A stretch of DNA of 23,871 nt from Treponema sp. (GCA_016293005.1 JAEDFA010000028.1:1-23871), one strand, 5' to 3'; shown: positions 14,690-23,786, numbered from the stretch's first letter. Notes: generated from the sequence alone by a model not told the origin. Program-made: numbers and translations.

Positions 14690-16174
14690 ATGAAAATATC
14701 AGTAAATTTTTTTAAAGCAAAAAATTCAAGTCTTTATGCAGAAATAAACGGAATAAAATTAAATTCAGCATACGACCCAGAAAAAGAAGCGGAGCGTTTT
14801 GTTAAAAATATAAAAAATGACTTTCGCCCTTCAAGAATTTTTTTCCTTGAACCGTGCATTCCTTACGCAGTTCGTTTTTTAAATCAGAAATTCAACAACA
14901 TTCCTCTTACAATCATACGATACACTCATTTTTTTGATTCATACAATGACAGTAAAAACAAGACAATTTTTTTTGAAAACGAAAACCAATTTCAAAAGGA
15001 ACTATCTTTTTTTAAAGAAGAAGACTTTTTTTCAAGCCTCTTCATCGAATGGCCAGCATCTAAAAATGCGTTCCCAGAAATTTCAGAAAAAGTTCACTTT
15101 GCAATAAAAAAACAGCTTGATTTTTCAAAAACGCTTCTTGTAACCCGAAACTATTTTTCTTCAAGATGGTTTAAAAACAAAATAATTTTTTCAAAATACG
15201 CGCAAAATATTTTTACAATAAAAAAAGGAAGTCAGGATATTCTCATAACTGCAAGCGGGGAAAGCCTTGAATATTCCATAGAGAAAATAAAAGCCTTCCG
15301 ACAATATTTTTTTCTCATCGCCCTATCCTCTTCGCTTGAATGTCTTCTTTACAATAAGATAATTCCTGATGCAGTTCTTTCAACAGACGGCGGCTATTAC
15401 GCAGAAAAACACATTTCAGCGCTTGAAAAATACAACATTCCGCTAATTATTTCGATGGAAGCGCGCTGTCAGAAAAATATTCTTGAAAAAAATCCCCTAA
15501 TTCCGCTTTTTTACGAAAAAGATTATCCAGAAGAAAAAGAAATTCACGATATTTTCAAAATTCCCGCCATAAAGGCAGAACGAAACGGCACTGTTTCAGG
15601 AACAGCATTAATTCTTGCGCTAACTTTAACGGACAAAAATATATTTTTTTCAGGACTTGACCTTTTTCCATCAAAATCATTTCAGCATGCAAATCCGAAC
15701 AATCTTGAAATTTTAGACATGCAGAATGAAACAAAAATTAAAAACAGAATGACAACCCTTTCAAAAAAAATGTTTAATTCAGAATCTTTAAAAATTTATG
15801 AAAACTGGTTTAAATCAAATTCAAAAAAATTTGAAAAAAGAGTTTTCAGACTTTCAGACAATTTCGATTACAAAAATCACCTTAATTTTATAAAAAACAT
15901 AAATTTTTCAGATGCAGAAAAAATCATTACAAAAAATCCGCAAAAAATTATAATAGAAAAAACTGATTACAAAAAAAACTCTGATTTTAAAGAGAAAATG
16001 CTTTTTTTTCTTGAATCTCAGAAAAATAATCTAGATTTCATAAGAAACACATTCCCGCTTGAAAGCATTTTAATTGAAAAAACTTTAGACGAAAATGAAA
16101 AAATAAAAAAAATTGAAAATTTAAATGAAAAAAATGATAAACTTATAAAAAAATCAAAGGATTTAATTTTATGA
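14690..16174 (+). CDS. Maf/DUF115-like glycosyltransferase-family protein, diverged copy
   Basis: About 494 residues (499 if the ATG at 14675, inside a hairpin, is used). Counting from 14675, the MptE-like/DUF115 core lies at about 185-335: DILITASGESLEYSI (188-202) in place of the usual AAGPSLD loop, LSTDGGYY (235-242), ERNGTVSGTALILAL (302-316) and FFSGLDLF (324-331). DUF115 is found in Maf (motility-associated) proteins that attach nonulosonic acids to flagellin in Campylobacter, Helicobacter and Aeromonas. The N-terminal third is a separate alpha/beta region, and a Lys/Asn-rich helical tail follows. A GGA ten nt before 14690 is a weak ribosome site. The end overlaps the next gene as ATGA. 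The glycine/proline loop is altered, so it may have a different substrate or a non-catalytic partner role. Confidence 0.75.
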   Translation: MKISVNFFKAKNSSLYAEINGIKLNSAYDPEKEAERFVKNIKNDFRPSRIFFLEPCIPYAVRFLNQKFNNIPLTIIRYTHFFDSYNDSKNKTIFFENENQFQKELSFFKEEDFFSSLFIEWPASKNAFPEISEKVHFAIKKQLDFSKTLLVTRNYFSSRWFKNKIIFSKYAQNIFTIKKGSQDILITASGESLEYSIEKIKAFRQYFFLIALSSSLECLLYNKIIPDAVLSTDGGYYAEKHISALEKYNIPLIISMEARCQKNILEKNPLIPLFYEKDYPEEKEIHDIFKIPAIKAERNGTVSGTALILALTLTDKNIFFSGLDLFPSKSFQHANPNNLEILDMQNETKIKNRMTTLSKKMFNSESLKIYENWFKSNSKKFEKRVFRLSDNFDYKNHLNFIKNINFSDAEKIITKNPQKIIIEKTDYKKNSDFKEKMLFFLESQKNNLDFIRNTFPLESILIEKTLDENEKIKKIENLNEKNDKLIKKSKDLIL

Positions 16175-17670
16175 GTATTTTATATTCAAATGATTTTTTT
16201 AAAAACGATAAAGTAAAAATTCCGCTTTTTAACTCAGGAAAACCAGTTCATTCAAAATACAATCCCAAAAAAGAAGCTGAAAATTTTATAAACACAATTG
16301 ATGACGCTGATTTTTTCGTTGTATTCGGACTTGGAGCGGGCTTTCACATTGAAGCGCTTAAAAACAAATTTCCATCGGCAAAAATTCTTGCAGCGGATTT
16401 TTATGAAGAAGATGTTAATTTTTTGAAAGAAAACTTTCAGATTCTTTCTTCACTTGAAAAATCCGTAATTTTTTCAACTTTTAAAAATTTTTCAACCGAT
16501 TTAAAAAAAAATTATATTCCGGCAAAATACAAAACACTTTCTGCACTTTTTCTTCCTTCATGGAAAAATGCAAACGAAACAGAGTTTGAAAATTTTAAAA
16601 AACTATTTGATTCTGTATTAAAAGAAATTTCACTTGATTTTTCAACGCAATCTCATTTCGGGAAAATCTGGCAGAAAAACATTATAAAAAATATTTTTTT
16701 GAAAAAAAAACAGGAAAAAATCTTCATCGATACAAGAAAAACTGCCTGCATTATCGCCGCAGGACCGAGTCTTGATGAAACGGTAAAAAGCCTTCAGAAT
16801 GAAAACGAAAATTTTATAATAGCAACAGACACTTCCTATAAAATTCTTTTAAAATACAATATTTTCTGCGATGCGGTAGTTTCAGTTGACGGTCAGTTTG
16901 TTTCAAAAGAACATTTTACAAAAAAAATTGACAAAAAAACGCTTTTCATTTTGGATTACGCATCAAATCCGTTAATAACGGAAAAAATAATAAAAAACAA
17001 AAATAAAAATATTTTCTTTTCATCAGGGCACCCTCTTACACTCTACGCTGAAAAAACCTCTTCAACAAACAATATTTTAAAACTTAATTCAGGAAGCGGA
17101 ACCGTTACAATATGCGCCTTAGATTTTGCAATAAAAGCAGGTTTTTCAAAAATCAAGATTTTCGCTTCAGATTTTTCATTCAAAAACAACAAACCGTATG
17201 CAAAAGGTTCTTACCTCGATGACATTTTTATGCAAAACCAGACAAAATTTTCTCCGCTTGAAAAACAGTTTACATCTTTAATGTACAGAACAAAAACAGA
17301 ACTAAACGAAGAAAATATAAAAACCACAGAAATTTTAAATCAATATAAATCTTCTTTTTTTTCAGTCATAAAAAATAGCGACTATGAAACCAAAACAGAA
17401 AAAAACATAATAACATTACAATCAAAAACTAAAAAAAACTCACAGATATTTTTTTCAAGCATAAATTTCTCAATCTTCAGTAAAATTTTAAAAGAAAATA
17501 CCGAAAATTTAATTAGAAATCCTGAATTATTTTTTAATTCCGATTTTGAAACAGCCCTTTTACCGTATATTTCTTTTTTACGCACAAAAAAAGAAAATAA
17601 GAATGTTTCCTACAAAGAACTTCTTGTAAAAGCGGCAAAATCATTAGAAAGGTTAATAGAATCATTATGA
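16171..17670 (+). CDS. Maf/DUF115 motility-associated glycosyltransferase-family protein
   Basis: 499 residues, with closer family matches than its upstream paralogue. The N-terminal Rossmann-like VFGLGAGFHIEALKN (51-65) is typical of Maf proteins. The DUF115 core has IIAAGPSLDET (194-204), IATDTSYKILL (217-227), VSVDGQFVSKEHF (237-249), LNSGSGTVTICALDFAIKAG (305-324) and ASDFSFKNNKPYAKGSY (332-348). Family members modify flagellin with sialic-acid-like sugars in the cytoplasm before export; treponemal flagellins are known to be glycosylated, so periplasmic flagellar filament protein is a reasonable but unproved target. No flagellin gene is in the window. Both ends overlap neighbours by ATGA, so the three genes are a coupled operon. 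Alternative: a lipid or surface glycan transferase. Confidence 0.82.
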   Translation: MSILYSNDFFKNDKVKIPLFNSGKPVHSKYNPKKEAENFINTIDDADFFVVFGLGAGFHIEALKNKFPSAKILAADFYEEDVNFLKENFQILSSLEKSVIFSTFKNFSTDLKKNYIPAKYKTLSALFLPSWKNANETEFENFKKLFDSVLKEISLDFSTQSHFGKIWQKNIIKNIFLKKKQEKIFIDTRKTACIIAAGPSLDETVKSLQNENENFIIATDTSYKILLKYNIFCDAVVSVDGQFVSKEHFTKKIDKKTLFILDYASNPLITEKIIKNKNKNIFFSSGHPLTLYAEKTSSTNNILKLNSGSGTVTICALDFAIKAGFSKIKIFASDFSFKNNKPYAKGSYLDDIFMQNQTKFSPLEKQFTSLMYRTKTELNEENIKTTEILNQYKSSFFSVIKNSDYETKTEKNIITLQSKTKKNSQIFFSSINFSIFSKILKENTENLIRNPELFFNSDFETALLPYISFLRTKKENKNVSYKELLVKAAKSLERLIESL

Positions 17671-18986
17671 AAAAAAACAGCGTAATTTTTTTAACTTCGG
17701 TAATCTCGGTAATCTTTGCACTTTCTCTTTTTTATTTTGGATTTAACATTTACCGGGAAAATAAAAACGCCCGCTATTCAAGCGAACAGAAATTTAATGA
17801 ACTTTTCAATTTCTTCAAAAATGACATAAAAAATGCAAGTCTTGAAAACAGCGAAATTAATTTTTCAGATTTTAAATTCATTTTGATTGAAAAAAATTCT
17901 TCTAAAATTGAAGCATATCCTGATTTCAACATCGACCTTTCAAAAGAAGAAAATTCGCATTTTTCAAGAACTTTTTCAAAAAAAATCTATACTCATTCTG
18001 ATATTTATACAATTTCTGCAGCCGTATATACTCTTTCACCAGAAACTGTCGTTCATTACGGGAAAAAATCATTTCTTCTGATTTTATTTACGACCGTTAT
18101 TACAATGATTTTAGCCATTCTTGTGAAAAATACAAAGACTTTTGAAAAAACTGAAAATTTAAAAAATGATTTTTCAGAAAATGAAACTGACGAACTTTTT
18201 TCTAAAGAAGAAAACGAAAATTCAAAACAATCTCTTTCAAATGATGAAAATTCAGATGAAAAAATTTCTTTAGAAAAAGACGAACCTGAACAGGAAGAAG
18301 CGATGTTAAAGGAAGCAGTTCCTGAAACGAAAGAAATTCCAGAAAAAAATGAAGGTTCAAAAGAATATTCTGAAATAGAAAACACATTTGAAAGAGAAAG
18401 CGAAAATCAAAAAAACAGTTATAAAAATCTTTACGAATCTACAATTCTTCCATACGAAGAGAACAACATAACTTTTTCCCAAAATGAAAGTGATTTGTAT
18501 TCAGAAAATTCAGGCTTTGTAAAAAATGAATTTTTACAATCATGCCTTAAAAATGAACTTGAAAAATGCGGAAGCTGTGAACTTGATTTAACTCTTATTC
18601 TAATAAAAATCAACGGTCTGATTTATACAGATGACGCTGTTTCCAATATAAAAACAACGCTCTTAAATTTCTTTCAGTTTAAAGAACAGATTTTTGAATA
18701 CTTAAACGAAGGTTTTGCCGTAATCTGCCCAAATGTTTCAATTGAAAACGCAGAAAACATCTGTGAAAAACTTCTTTATAATCTCAAAAACGATGTAAAA
18801 GAAAGCGGACTAAACGAAATTTCAATTGGACTTTCTTCACGGGCCAACAGAGTAATTTCTTCTGAACGCCTTATAAATGAAGCACACGAAGCGCTTTTAA
18901 AAGCCGAAGAAGATTCTGATTCAAAAATAATTGGTTTTCACATTGACATTCAAAAATACCGTGAATTTTTACGCGAAAACGCCTGA
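17667..18986 (+). CDS. Two-TM protein with acidic linker and degenerate GGDEF-like domain
   Basis: 439 residues. TM1 (about 7-27), an extracytoplasmic sensor-sized region (about 30-132), TM2 (about 135-153, FLLILFTTVITMILAILV), a Glu/Ser/Asn-rich linker (about 160-280), and a C-terminal domain (about 287-435) with the outline of a GGDEF fold: YLNEGFAVICPN (345-356) lines up with YGGDEFAVLLP, ISIGLSS with the SIGIA strand, and INEAHEALLKAEEDSDSKI with the final helix. The catalytic GGDEF is replaced by LNEGF, so diguanylate cyclase activity is not expected; it may bind a nucleotide or only a protein. The ATG overlaps the TGA of the second Maf-like gene, so it is made together with the two Maf-like proteins and may regulate or anchor them. 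The fold assignment is by pattern only. Confidence 0.7.
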   Translation: MKKNSVIFLTSVISVIFALSLFYFGFNIYRENKNARYSSEQKFNELFNFFKNDIKNASLENSEINFSDFKFILIEKNSSKIEAYPDFNIDLSKEENSHFSRTFSKKIYTHSDIYTISAAVYTLSPETVVHYGKKSFLLILFTTVITMILAILVKNTKTFEKTENLKNDFSENETDELFSKEENENSKQSLSNDENSDEKISLEKDEPEQEEAMLKEAVPETKEIPEKNEGSKEYSEIENTFERESENQKNSYKNLYESTILPYEENNITFSQNESDLYSENSGFVKNEFLQSCLKNELEKCGSCELDLTLILIKINGLIYTDDAVSNIKTTLLNFFQFKEQIFEYLNEGFAVICPNVSIENAENICEKLLYNLKNDVKESGLNEISIGLSSRANRVISSERLINEAHEALLKAEEDSDSKIIGFHIDIQKYREFLRENA

Positions 18987-19020
18987 TTAATGCTAAAGAT
19001 TTTTCATAAAAGTTAATATT

Positions 19021-19665
19021 TCAAGATGAAAGATTTGATTTATCGTCATCTTCAAAAGAATTTTCTGAATTTTCGTCTAAGTTTTCTACCGGAGTTTGCT
19101 TTTCTTTTAATTCATTCAGTTTTTTCTCAAACTCAGAAACATTTTTATCGTTTTGGAATTTTTCTTTTAAAACAGAAATTAAATTTTCAGCCTCATCTAA
19201 TTTTTCTTGAACCAAAAGAATATTTATATAATTTGAAATGATATCGGCGTTGTCGGGAAAATCTGCATAAAGTTTTTGATAATAATTTTCCGCTTCTTCT
19301 ATATTGCCGGACATTGCAGAAATATATGCAAGGGAAAGTTTTATATTGATATTTGACGGATCACGCTCAAGAAGTTTTTCATAAACCGTTTTTGCTTCAG
19401 GCCATTTTTTTGAAAGCGCATAACATCGTCCAAGTTTATAATACGAAGACCATTTTAAATTTTTACTGAGCATCGCTTTTTTATAGTAATCAACTGCCTT
19501 GTCGTATTTTTCAAGGTCGCAATACGCTTCTGCAATATTGAAATATTCAACATAAATCGACTTTTTCTGCTCAGAAACATAACCGGGAATCAAAACACTT
19601 GAAGATTTACAGGCTGAAAAAATTAAAATAATAAAAGAAAACAATAAAAAATTTTTTTTCTTCAT
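19021..19665 (-). CDS. TPR-repeat lipoprotein
   Basis: 214 residues. The N-terminus (basic start, then LLFSFIILIFSAC) is a lipoprotein signal with lipobox FSAC and lipidated C19. Four TPR-like units follow: around 38-70 (EYFNIAEAYCDLEKYDKAVD), 72-105 (SSYYKLGRCYALSKKWPEAK), 106-139 (INIKLSLAYISAMSGNIEEA) and 140-172 (DIISNYINILLVQEKLDEAE), then an acidic tail. The ATG lies one base after the TAA of the upstream lipoprotein gene with no ribosome site of its own, so it depends on coupling. In T. pallidum I recall TP0454, a TPR protein, in the same position behind TP0453, so this is probably its counterpart. Expected to sit on the outer face of the inner membrane or inner face of the outer membrane and bind a protein partner. 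Confidence 0.85.
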   Translation of the reverse strand: MKKKNFLLFSFIILIFSACKSSSVLIPGYVSEQKKSIYVEYFNIAEAYCDLEKYDKAVDYYKKAMLSKNLKWSSYYKLGRCYALSKKWPEAKTVYEKLLERDPSNINIKLSLAYISAMSGNIEEAENYYQKLYADFPDNADIISNYINILLVQEKLDEAENLISVLKEKFQNDKNVSEFEKKLNELKEKQTPVENLDENSENSFEDDDKSNLSS

Positions 19666-19666
19666 A

Positions 19667-20575
19667 TTAAATCACTAAAATTTTATAAAGCTGTTCTTTG
19701 CTGATTTTTATATCAGAAATTACAAGATGATTCGGTTCTGGCTGAGAAACTTCTGAATCAGTAAGACCAAGCGCCAAAGTCAAAATTCCCCTTGCCGCAG
19801 TCACAAGTTTTGGATTTTTAAACTCGAATTCAAGATCCATAAGATATTGCCTGTCATTTTTTGGATCCGTTACCATAAGGCCTTTTACATAGACAAGTTT
19901 TAAATCAAGCGCCGCTCCAGTTAAAGTTGAAAGAAAAGATTGAGGTTTTTCAGCATAAAAACGAACCTCTGACGAATCAGAAAGCCATTGATGAATTTGA
20001 GGAGAAAGACGATTAGAATCAAAGTTTTCTTTTTGAACAGAGGAAGATTCATTTTCTTGATTTGAAAGATAGTGAAAATTTTCTATCATTTCTTTTACAT
20101 CGCGTCCTAAAACAGCGGTATGTTCATTTGGAAAAGAAATGTCAAAACCTTTCTGGCTGTAAACTGAATATTTTTTTTGTTTTTTCTCAACAAGGGGAAA
20201 AGATAAATCTTCAGTCTGCCAGCCGTTTTTTTTGGTGAAAACATTTGAAATGGCAATTTTTGGAATAGAACATTTTCCTGTAATCTGAATTTCAGTTTTT
20301 TTGCGTTTTTTATTTAATCCAGCATAAATGATTTGAGTTCTCTCTGCAATTTCAAGAGCATTTTTATCGCTCAAAGACGGAACATTTGACTTAATCATTT
20401 TTTGAACTAAATTCACATCCTGCCTGACTGGAATCGAAATATAAAAAGAACTTTTGTTGTCAATTAAATCAAGAGGATTTACTTCGTTTGAAACATTTAC
20501 AGTAGTCTTGCACGAAAATAGAAAAAATGAGAATAATAAAAATATTGCCATTAAAAATGATTTACACTTTTTCAA
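19667..20575 (-). CDS. Lipoprotein, probable counterpart of T. pallidum TP0453
   Basis: 302 residues from a TTG at 20575-20573. The start is chosen because GGAG (20587-20584) lies 8 nt upstream and it yields a compact lipoprotein signal (KKCKSFLMAIFLL then FFLFSC, lipidated C22). Alternatives are ATG 20599, without a ribosome site, and ATG 20551. The start lies within the last codons of ileS (14-nt overlap). The mature protein is a mix of strands and amphipathic helices, with a Lys-rich segment (GLNKKRKKTEIQITGK) and no obvious enzyme motif. Position directly after ileS matches TP0453 of T. pallidum, described as a lipoprotein that inserts into the inner leaflet of the outer membrane through amphipathic helices; I infer orthology mainly from position and size, since I could not align the sequences. 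Confidence 0.8.
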   Translation of the reverse strand: MKKCKSFLMAIFLLFSFFLFSCKTTVNVSNEVNPLDLIDNKSSFYISIPVRQDVNLVQKMIKSNVPSLSDKNALEIAERTQIIYAGLNKKRKKTEIQITGKCSIPKIAISNVFTKKNGWQTEDLSFPLVEKKQKKYSVYSQKGFDISFPNEHTAVLGRDVKEMIENFHYLSNQENESSSVQKENFDSNRLSPQIHQWLSDSSEVRFYAEKPQSFLSTLTGAALDLKLVYVKGLMVTDPKNDRQYLMDLEFEFKNPKLVTAARGILTLALGLTDSEVSQPEPNHLVISDIKISKEQLYKILVI

Positions 20576-23500
20576 CAGAAATGCTCCATTTTTTATCATC
20601 AGCGTCTACGACAACCGGATTATCAATATTTTGCGAGAATGAAGTTTTTTCTGCCAGAACTTCGCCTTTTATGAAATCTTCAAACATTGTGAATGCCGAT
20701 TTTAACTCATCATCACCTGAAACAGTAAGACTAATTCTGTCTGTAACATTAAAAAGTGACTCTTTTCTAAGGTTTTGAATTCCGCGAATTAAATCACGCA
20801 CATAACCTTCTTTTTTAAGTTCATCAGTGATTTTTGAATCAAGTCCGACTGTCAAAGTTCCATCGTTTAAGACTTTTAAATCTTCTTTTTCGATTCTTTC
20901 CACAATGACTTTTTCACAATCAAGTTCAATTACCTTAGAGTTTACTTCAACTGAAAGTTTTCTACCGTCGAGAAGAGACTGAATCTGTTCTGAAGAAAGT
21001 TTTACGATTTCTGAAGCAACAGATTTCATTAAAGGTCCAAGTTCTTTTCCCAAAACTTTGAAATTTGCCTTTGCCTTGTATTCAACAAGTTCATCTTCCC
21101 TTTCGTGAAATTCAACTTTTTTAACATTAAGTTCTTCTCTGATTGAATCTTCCATCTCTAAAAGAACGCGTTTTTCATTTACATCGCGTGTAACAAGAGC
21201 AACAGAAGAAAGTGGCTGCCGGTTTTTAAGATTGAATGTATTTCTTAATGAGCGTCCCATTGAAACGGCTTTCTGAACAGTTGCCATTTTAAACTCAAGT
21301 TCTTCATTATGCCATTTTGCATTGTAAACAGGATAATCAGTTAAATGAACAGATTCTTTATCTGAAGGCGTTGCAAGATTCTGCCAGATTTGTTCTGTAA
21401 TAAACGGAATAAAAGGAGAAGCAACCTGAGAAAAAGTTTTTAAAGCGATGTAAAGCGCTTCATACGCTTCTTTTTTATCTGAATCGTTTTCTGACTTCCA
21501 GAAACGCCTTCTGCTTCGTCTGATATACCAGTTATTCATTTGATCTATAAAACGAACGATTGGGTCAACAGCCCCGCTTAAATCATAATCATCAAGCCCA
21601 GAGGTAACATCTTTTATAAGTTTCTGCGTAATAGACAAAAGCCATGCATCAAGAGGATTAGCAGGAAGTTTATTGTCAAAAAGATGTCCGTCAGGCTGAA
21701 TGTTATCGATATTTGCGTAGGTTACAAAGAAACTGTAACTGTTCCACAACGGAAGAATAATATTTTTGATTACTTCGCGAACTCCTTCATCACTGTAACG
21801 AAGGTCATCGGCTTTTACAACCTGAGAATGAATTAAAAACAGCCTTAAAGCATCTGCACCAAAACGATTGATTGCTTCTACAGGGTCTGTGTAATTCTTA
21901 AGAGATTTTGACATTTTTCGACCGTCTGATGCAAGAACAAGACCGTTTACGATACAATTCTGAAATGCAGGTTTATCAAAAAGATGACTTGCAAGAACTG
22001 TAAGAGTGTAAAACCAGCCTCGTGTCTGATCAAGTCCTTCAGAAATAAAATCTGCCGGGAAGTGACTTTCGAAATAATCTTTATTTTCAAATGGATAATG
22101 CTGCTGAGCATAAGGCATCGAACCTGATTCAAACCAGCAGTCAAAAACTTCCGGGATTCGTTTCATAACAGAAGAACATTTTTTGCACGGAATTGTAATT
22201 TTATCTACAAACTGCTTATGTAAATCATCAGGGTAAACTCCACTTAATTCTTTTAATTCTTCACGGCTTCCGACACAAACCGTTTCTTTACAGTCAGGAT
22301 TTGTACATTTCCAGATTGGAATAGGATTTCCCCAGTAACGGTTTCGGCTTACAGCCCAATCACGGCTTCCTTCAAGCCATTTTCCAAAACGACCGTCTTT
22401 AATATGTGAAGGCTGCCATTTTATCTGACTGTTTGCCTTTAAAAGATTTTTATGATAATCTGCAACTTTTACAAACCATGAACCAATTCCGCGGTAAATA
22501 AGAGGACTTGAACACCTCCAGCAGTGAGGATAAGAGTGAACAACTGTATCTCTTTTTACAAGTTTTGATTCTGCTTTTAAACGCTGAATGATTTCTTTAT
22601 CGCAGTCTTTTACAAAACGCCCCTGATATTCCGGAATTTCTTTTGTAAATCTGCATTCTGCATCGATTGGCTCAACTTCAGGAACACCAGAACCTGCAAA
22701 AACTTTGTGGTCTTCTTCACCAAAAGCTGGCGCAATATGAACTATACCTGTTCCGTCTTCTGTAGAAACATATTCTGCATTAAACATTCTAAAAGCGCCT
22801 CTTGAACAAGGCTGTTTTGAAAGTTCTGTGCATTTTTCTTTAGATTTTAATTCTTTAAAATACGGGAACAAAGGTTCATATTCAGTGTTGATGAAATCTT
22901 TTCCTTTTTTTGTATAAATTATTTTGTATTCGTCTTCTGATTTGTAATAAGAAGAAAGTCTCTCTTTTGCAAGAATGTAATAATCACCTGAAGAAACATC
23001 AAGAATTTTTACATAGTCAATTTGAGGACCCATACAAAGACCAAGATTTGAAGGCAAAGTCCACGGAGTTGTAGTCCATGCAAGAAAATATGTTTTTCCA
23101 TTTGAAAGCGAAGAATCATCAAAACCATCCGGTTCTTTTGTAATTTTAAAGCGAACAGTTACAGTCTGATCTTGAACATCTTTATAGCCTTGCGCAAGTT
23201 CGTGAGTTGAAAGAACTGTTGAACACCTTGGACAATACGGAAGAATATATTTTCCTTCGTAAATAAGTCCTTTATCCCACAAAGATTTACAAACCCACCA
23301 GATTGATTCCATATAGTCCGGATTCATAGTTTTATAGTCGTGATCAAAATCAACCCATCGCCCCATTCTGGTAATTGTCTGACGCCATTCTGCAGTATAT
23401 TTTAAAACAGACGCTTTGCACTTTTCGTTGAATTTGTCGATTCCGTATGCTTCGATTTCGTGTTTTGAATTAATTCCAAGTTCTTTTTCTATAAGATTTT

Positions 23501-23780
23501 CAACCGGAAGACCGTGACAGTCCCAGCCAAAACGACGCTCAACTTTTTTGCCTTTCATAGTCTGATAGCGCGGAATAATATCTTTTATTGTTGAAGGAAT
23601 AAAATGTCCAAAATGAGGAAGCCCAGTTGCAAAAGGAGGTCCATCGTAAAAAACATATTCTTCTGCACCTTCTCTCTGGCTTATAGATTTATTGAAAATA
23701 TCATGTTCTTTCCAATACTTTAAAACTTCTTCTTCCTGTTTAGGAAAATTTGCCTTTGGATCTACTGATTTGTAACTCAT
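20562..23780 (-). CDS. ileS: Isoleucyl-tRNA synthetase, archaeal/eukaryotic-type (IleRS2)
   Basis: Charges tRNA-Ile with isoleucine; class I synthetase, cytosolic. 1072 residues from ATG 23780, which has GAGGA six nt upstream; the TTG three bases earlier is not needed. The signature PPFATGLPHFGH (48-59, HIGH motif variant HFGH) and RRFGWDCHGLPVE are those of the archaeal/eukaryotic-type enzymes. The CP1 editing domain contains LAWTTTPWTLPSNL (about 233-246) and GTGIVHIAPAFGEEDH. Also visible are GSRDWAVSRNRYWGNPIP, FDCWFESGSMPYAQ and KMSKS (622-626). The anticodon-binding region follows, and the long C-terminal extension (about 830-1072) is typical of this type. Cys pairs (CPRC at about 183-186, CWRC at about 420-423) suggest extra metal sites. 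Full length and intact. It heads an operon with two lipoprotein genes. Confidence 0.97.
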   Translation of the reverse strand: MSYKSVDPKANFPKQEEEVLKYWKEHDIFNKSISQREGAEEYVFYDGPPFATGLPHFGHFIPSTIKDIIPRYQTMKGKKVERRFGWDCHGLPVENLIEKELGINSKHEIEAYGIDKFNEKCKASVLKYTAEWRQTITRMGRWVDFDHDYKTMNPDYMESIWWVCKSLWDKGLIYEGKYILPYCPRCSTVLSTHELAQGYKDVQDQTVTVRFKITKEPDGFDDSSLSNGKTYFLAWTTTPWTLPSNLGLCMGPQIDYVKILDVSSGDYYILAKERLSSYYKSEDEYKIIYTKKGKDFINTEYEPLFPYFKELKSKEKCTELSKQPCSRGAFRMFNAEYVSTEDGTGIVHIAPAFGEEDHKVFAGSGVPEVEPIDAECRFTKEIPEYQGRFVKDCDKEIIQRLKAESKLVKRDTVVHSYPHCWRCSSPLIYRGIGSWFVKVADYHKNLLKANSQIKWQPSHIKDGRFGKWLEGSRDWAVSRNRYWGNPIPIWKCTNPDCKETVCVGSREELKELSGVYPDDLHKQFVDKITIPCKKCSSVMKRIPEVFDCWFESGSMPYAQQHYPFENKDYFESHFPADFISEGLDQTRGWFYTLTVLASHLFDKPAFQNCIVNGLVLASDGRKMSKSLKNYTDPVEAINRFGADALRLFLIHSQVVKADDLRYSDEGVREVIKNIILPLWNSYSFFVTYANIDNIQPDGHLFDNKLPANPLDAWLLSITQKLIKDVTSGLDDYDLSGAVDPIVRFIDQMNNWYIRRSRRRFWKSENDSDKKEAYEALYIALKTFSQVASPFIPFITEQIWQNLATPSDKESVHLTDYPVYNAKWHNEELEFKMATVQKAVSMGRSLRNTFNLKNRQPLSSVALVTRDVNEKRVLLEMEDSIREELNVKKVEFHEREDELVEYKAKANFKVLGKELGPLMKSVASEIVKLSSEQIQSLLDGRKLSVEVNSKVIELDCEKVIVERIEKEDLKVLNDGTLTVGLDSKITDELKKEGYVRDLIRGIQNLRKESLFNVTDRISLTVSGDDELKSAFTMFEDFIKGEVLAEKTSFSQNIDNPVVVDADDKKWSISVEKV
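20584..20587 (-). promoter_or_regulatory. Shine-Dalgarno inside ileS for the downstream lipoprotein
   Basis: GGAG on the minus strand (20587-20584), read in ileS as part of Trp-Ser codons, stands 8 nt before TTG 20575. It decides the start of the lipoprotein gene. Confidence 0.6.
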
Positions 23781-23786
23781 CAAAAT

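Noticed and set aside
14967..16009. Runs of eight or nine A or T in the Maf-like genes (for example T8 at 14967-14974 and 16002-16009, A9 at 16702-16710) as phase-variation tracts
   Set aside because: Equal runs occur in unrelated genes here (A8 at 1986-1993, among others), as expected in AT-rich coding sequence rich in Lys and Phe codons, and no gene is broken at one.
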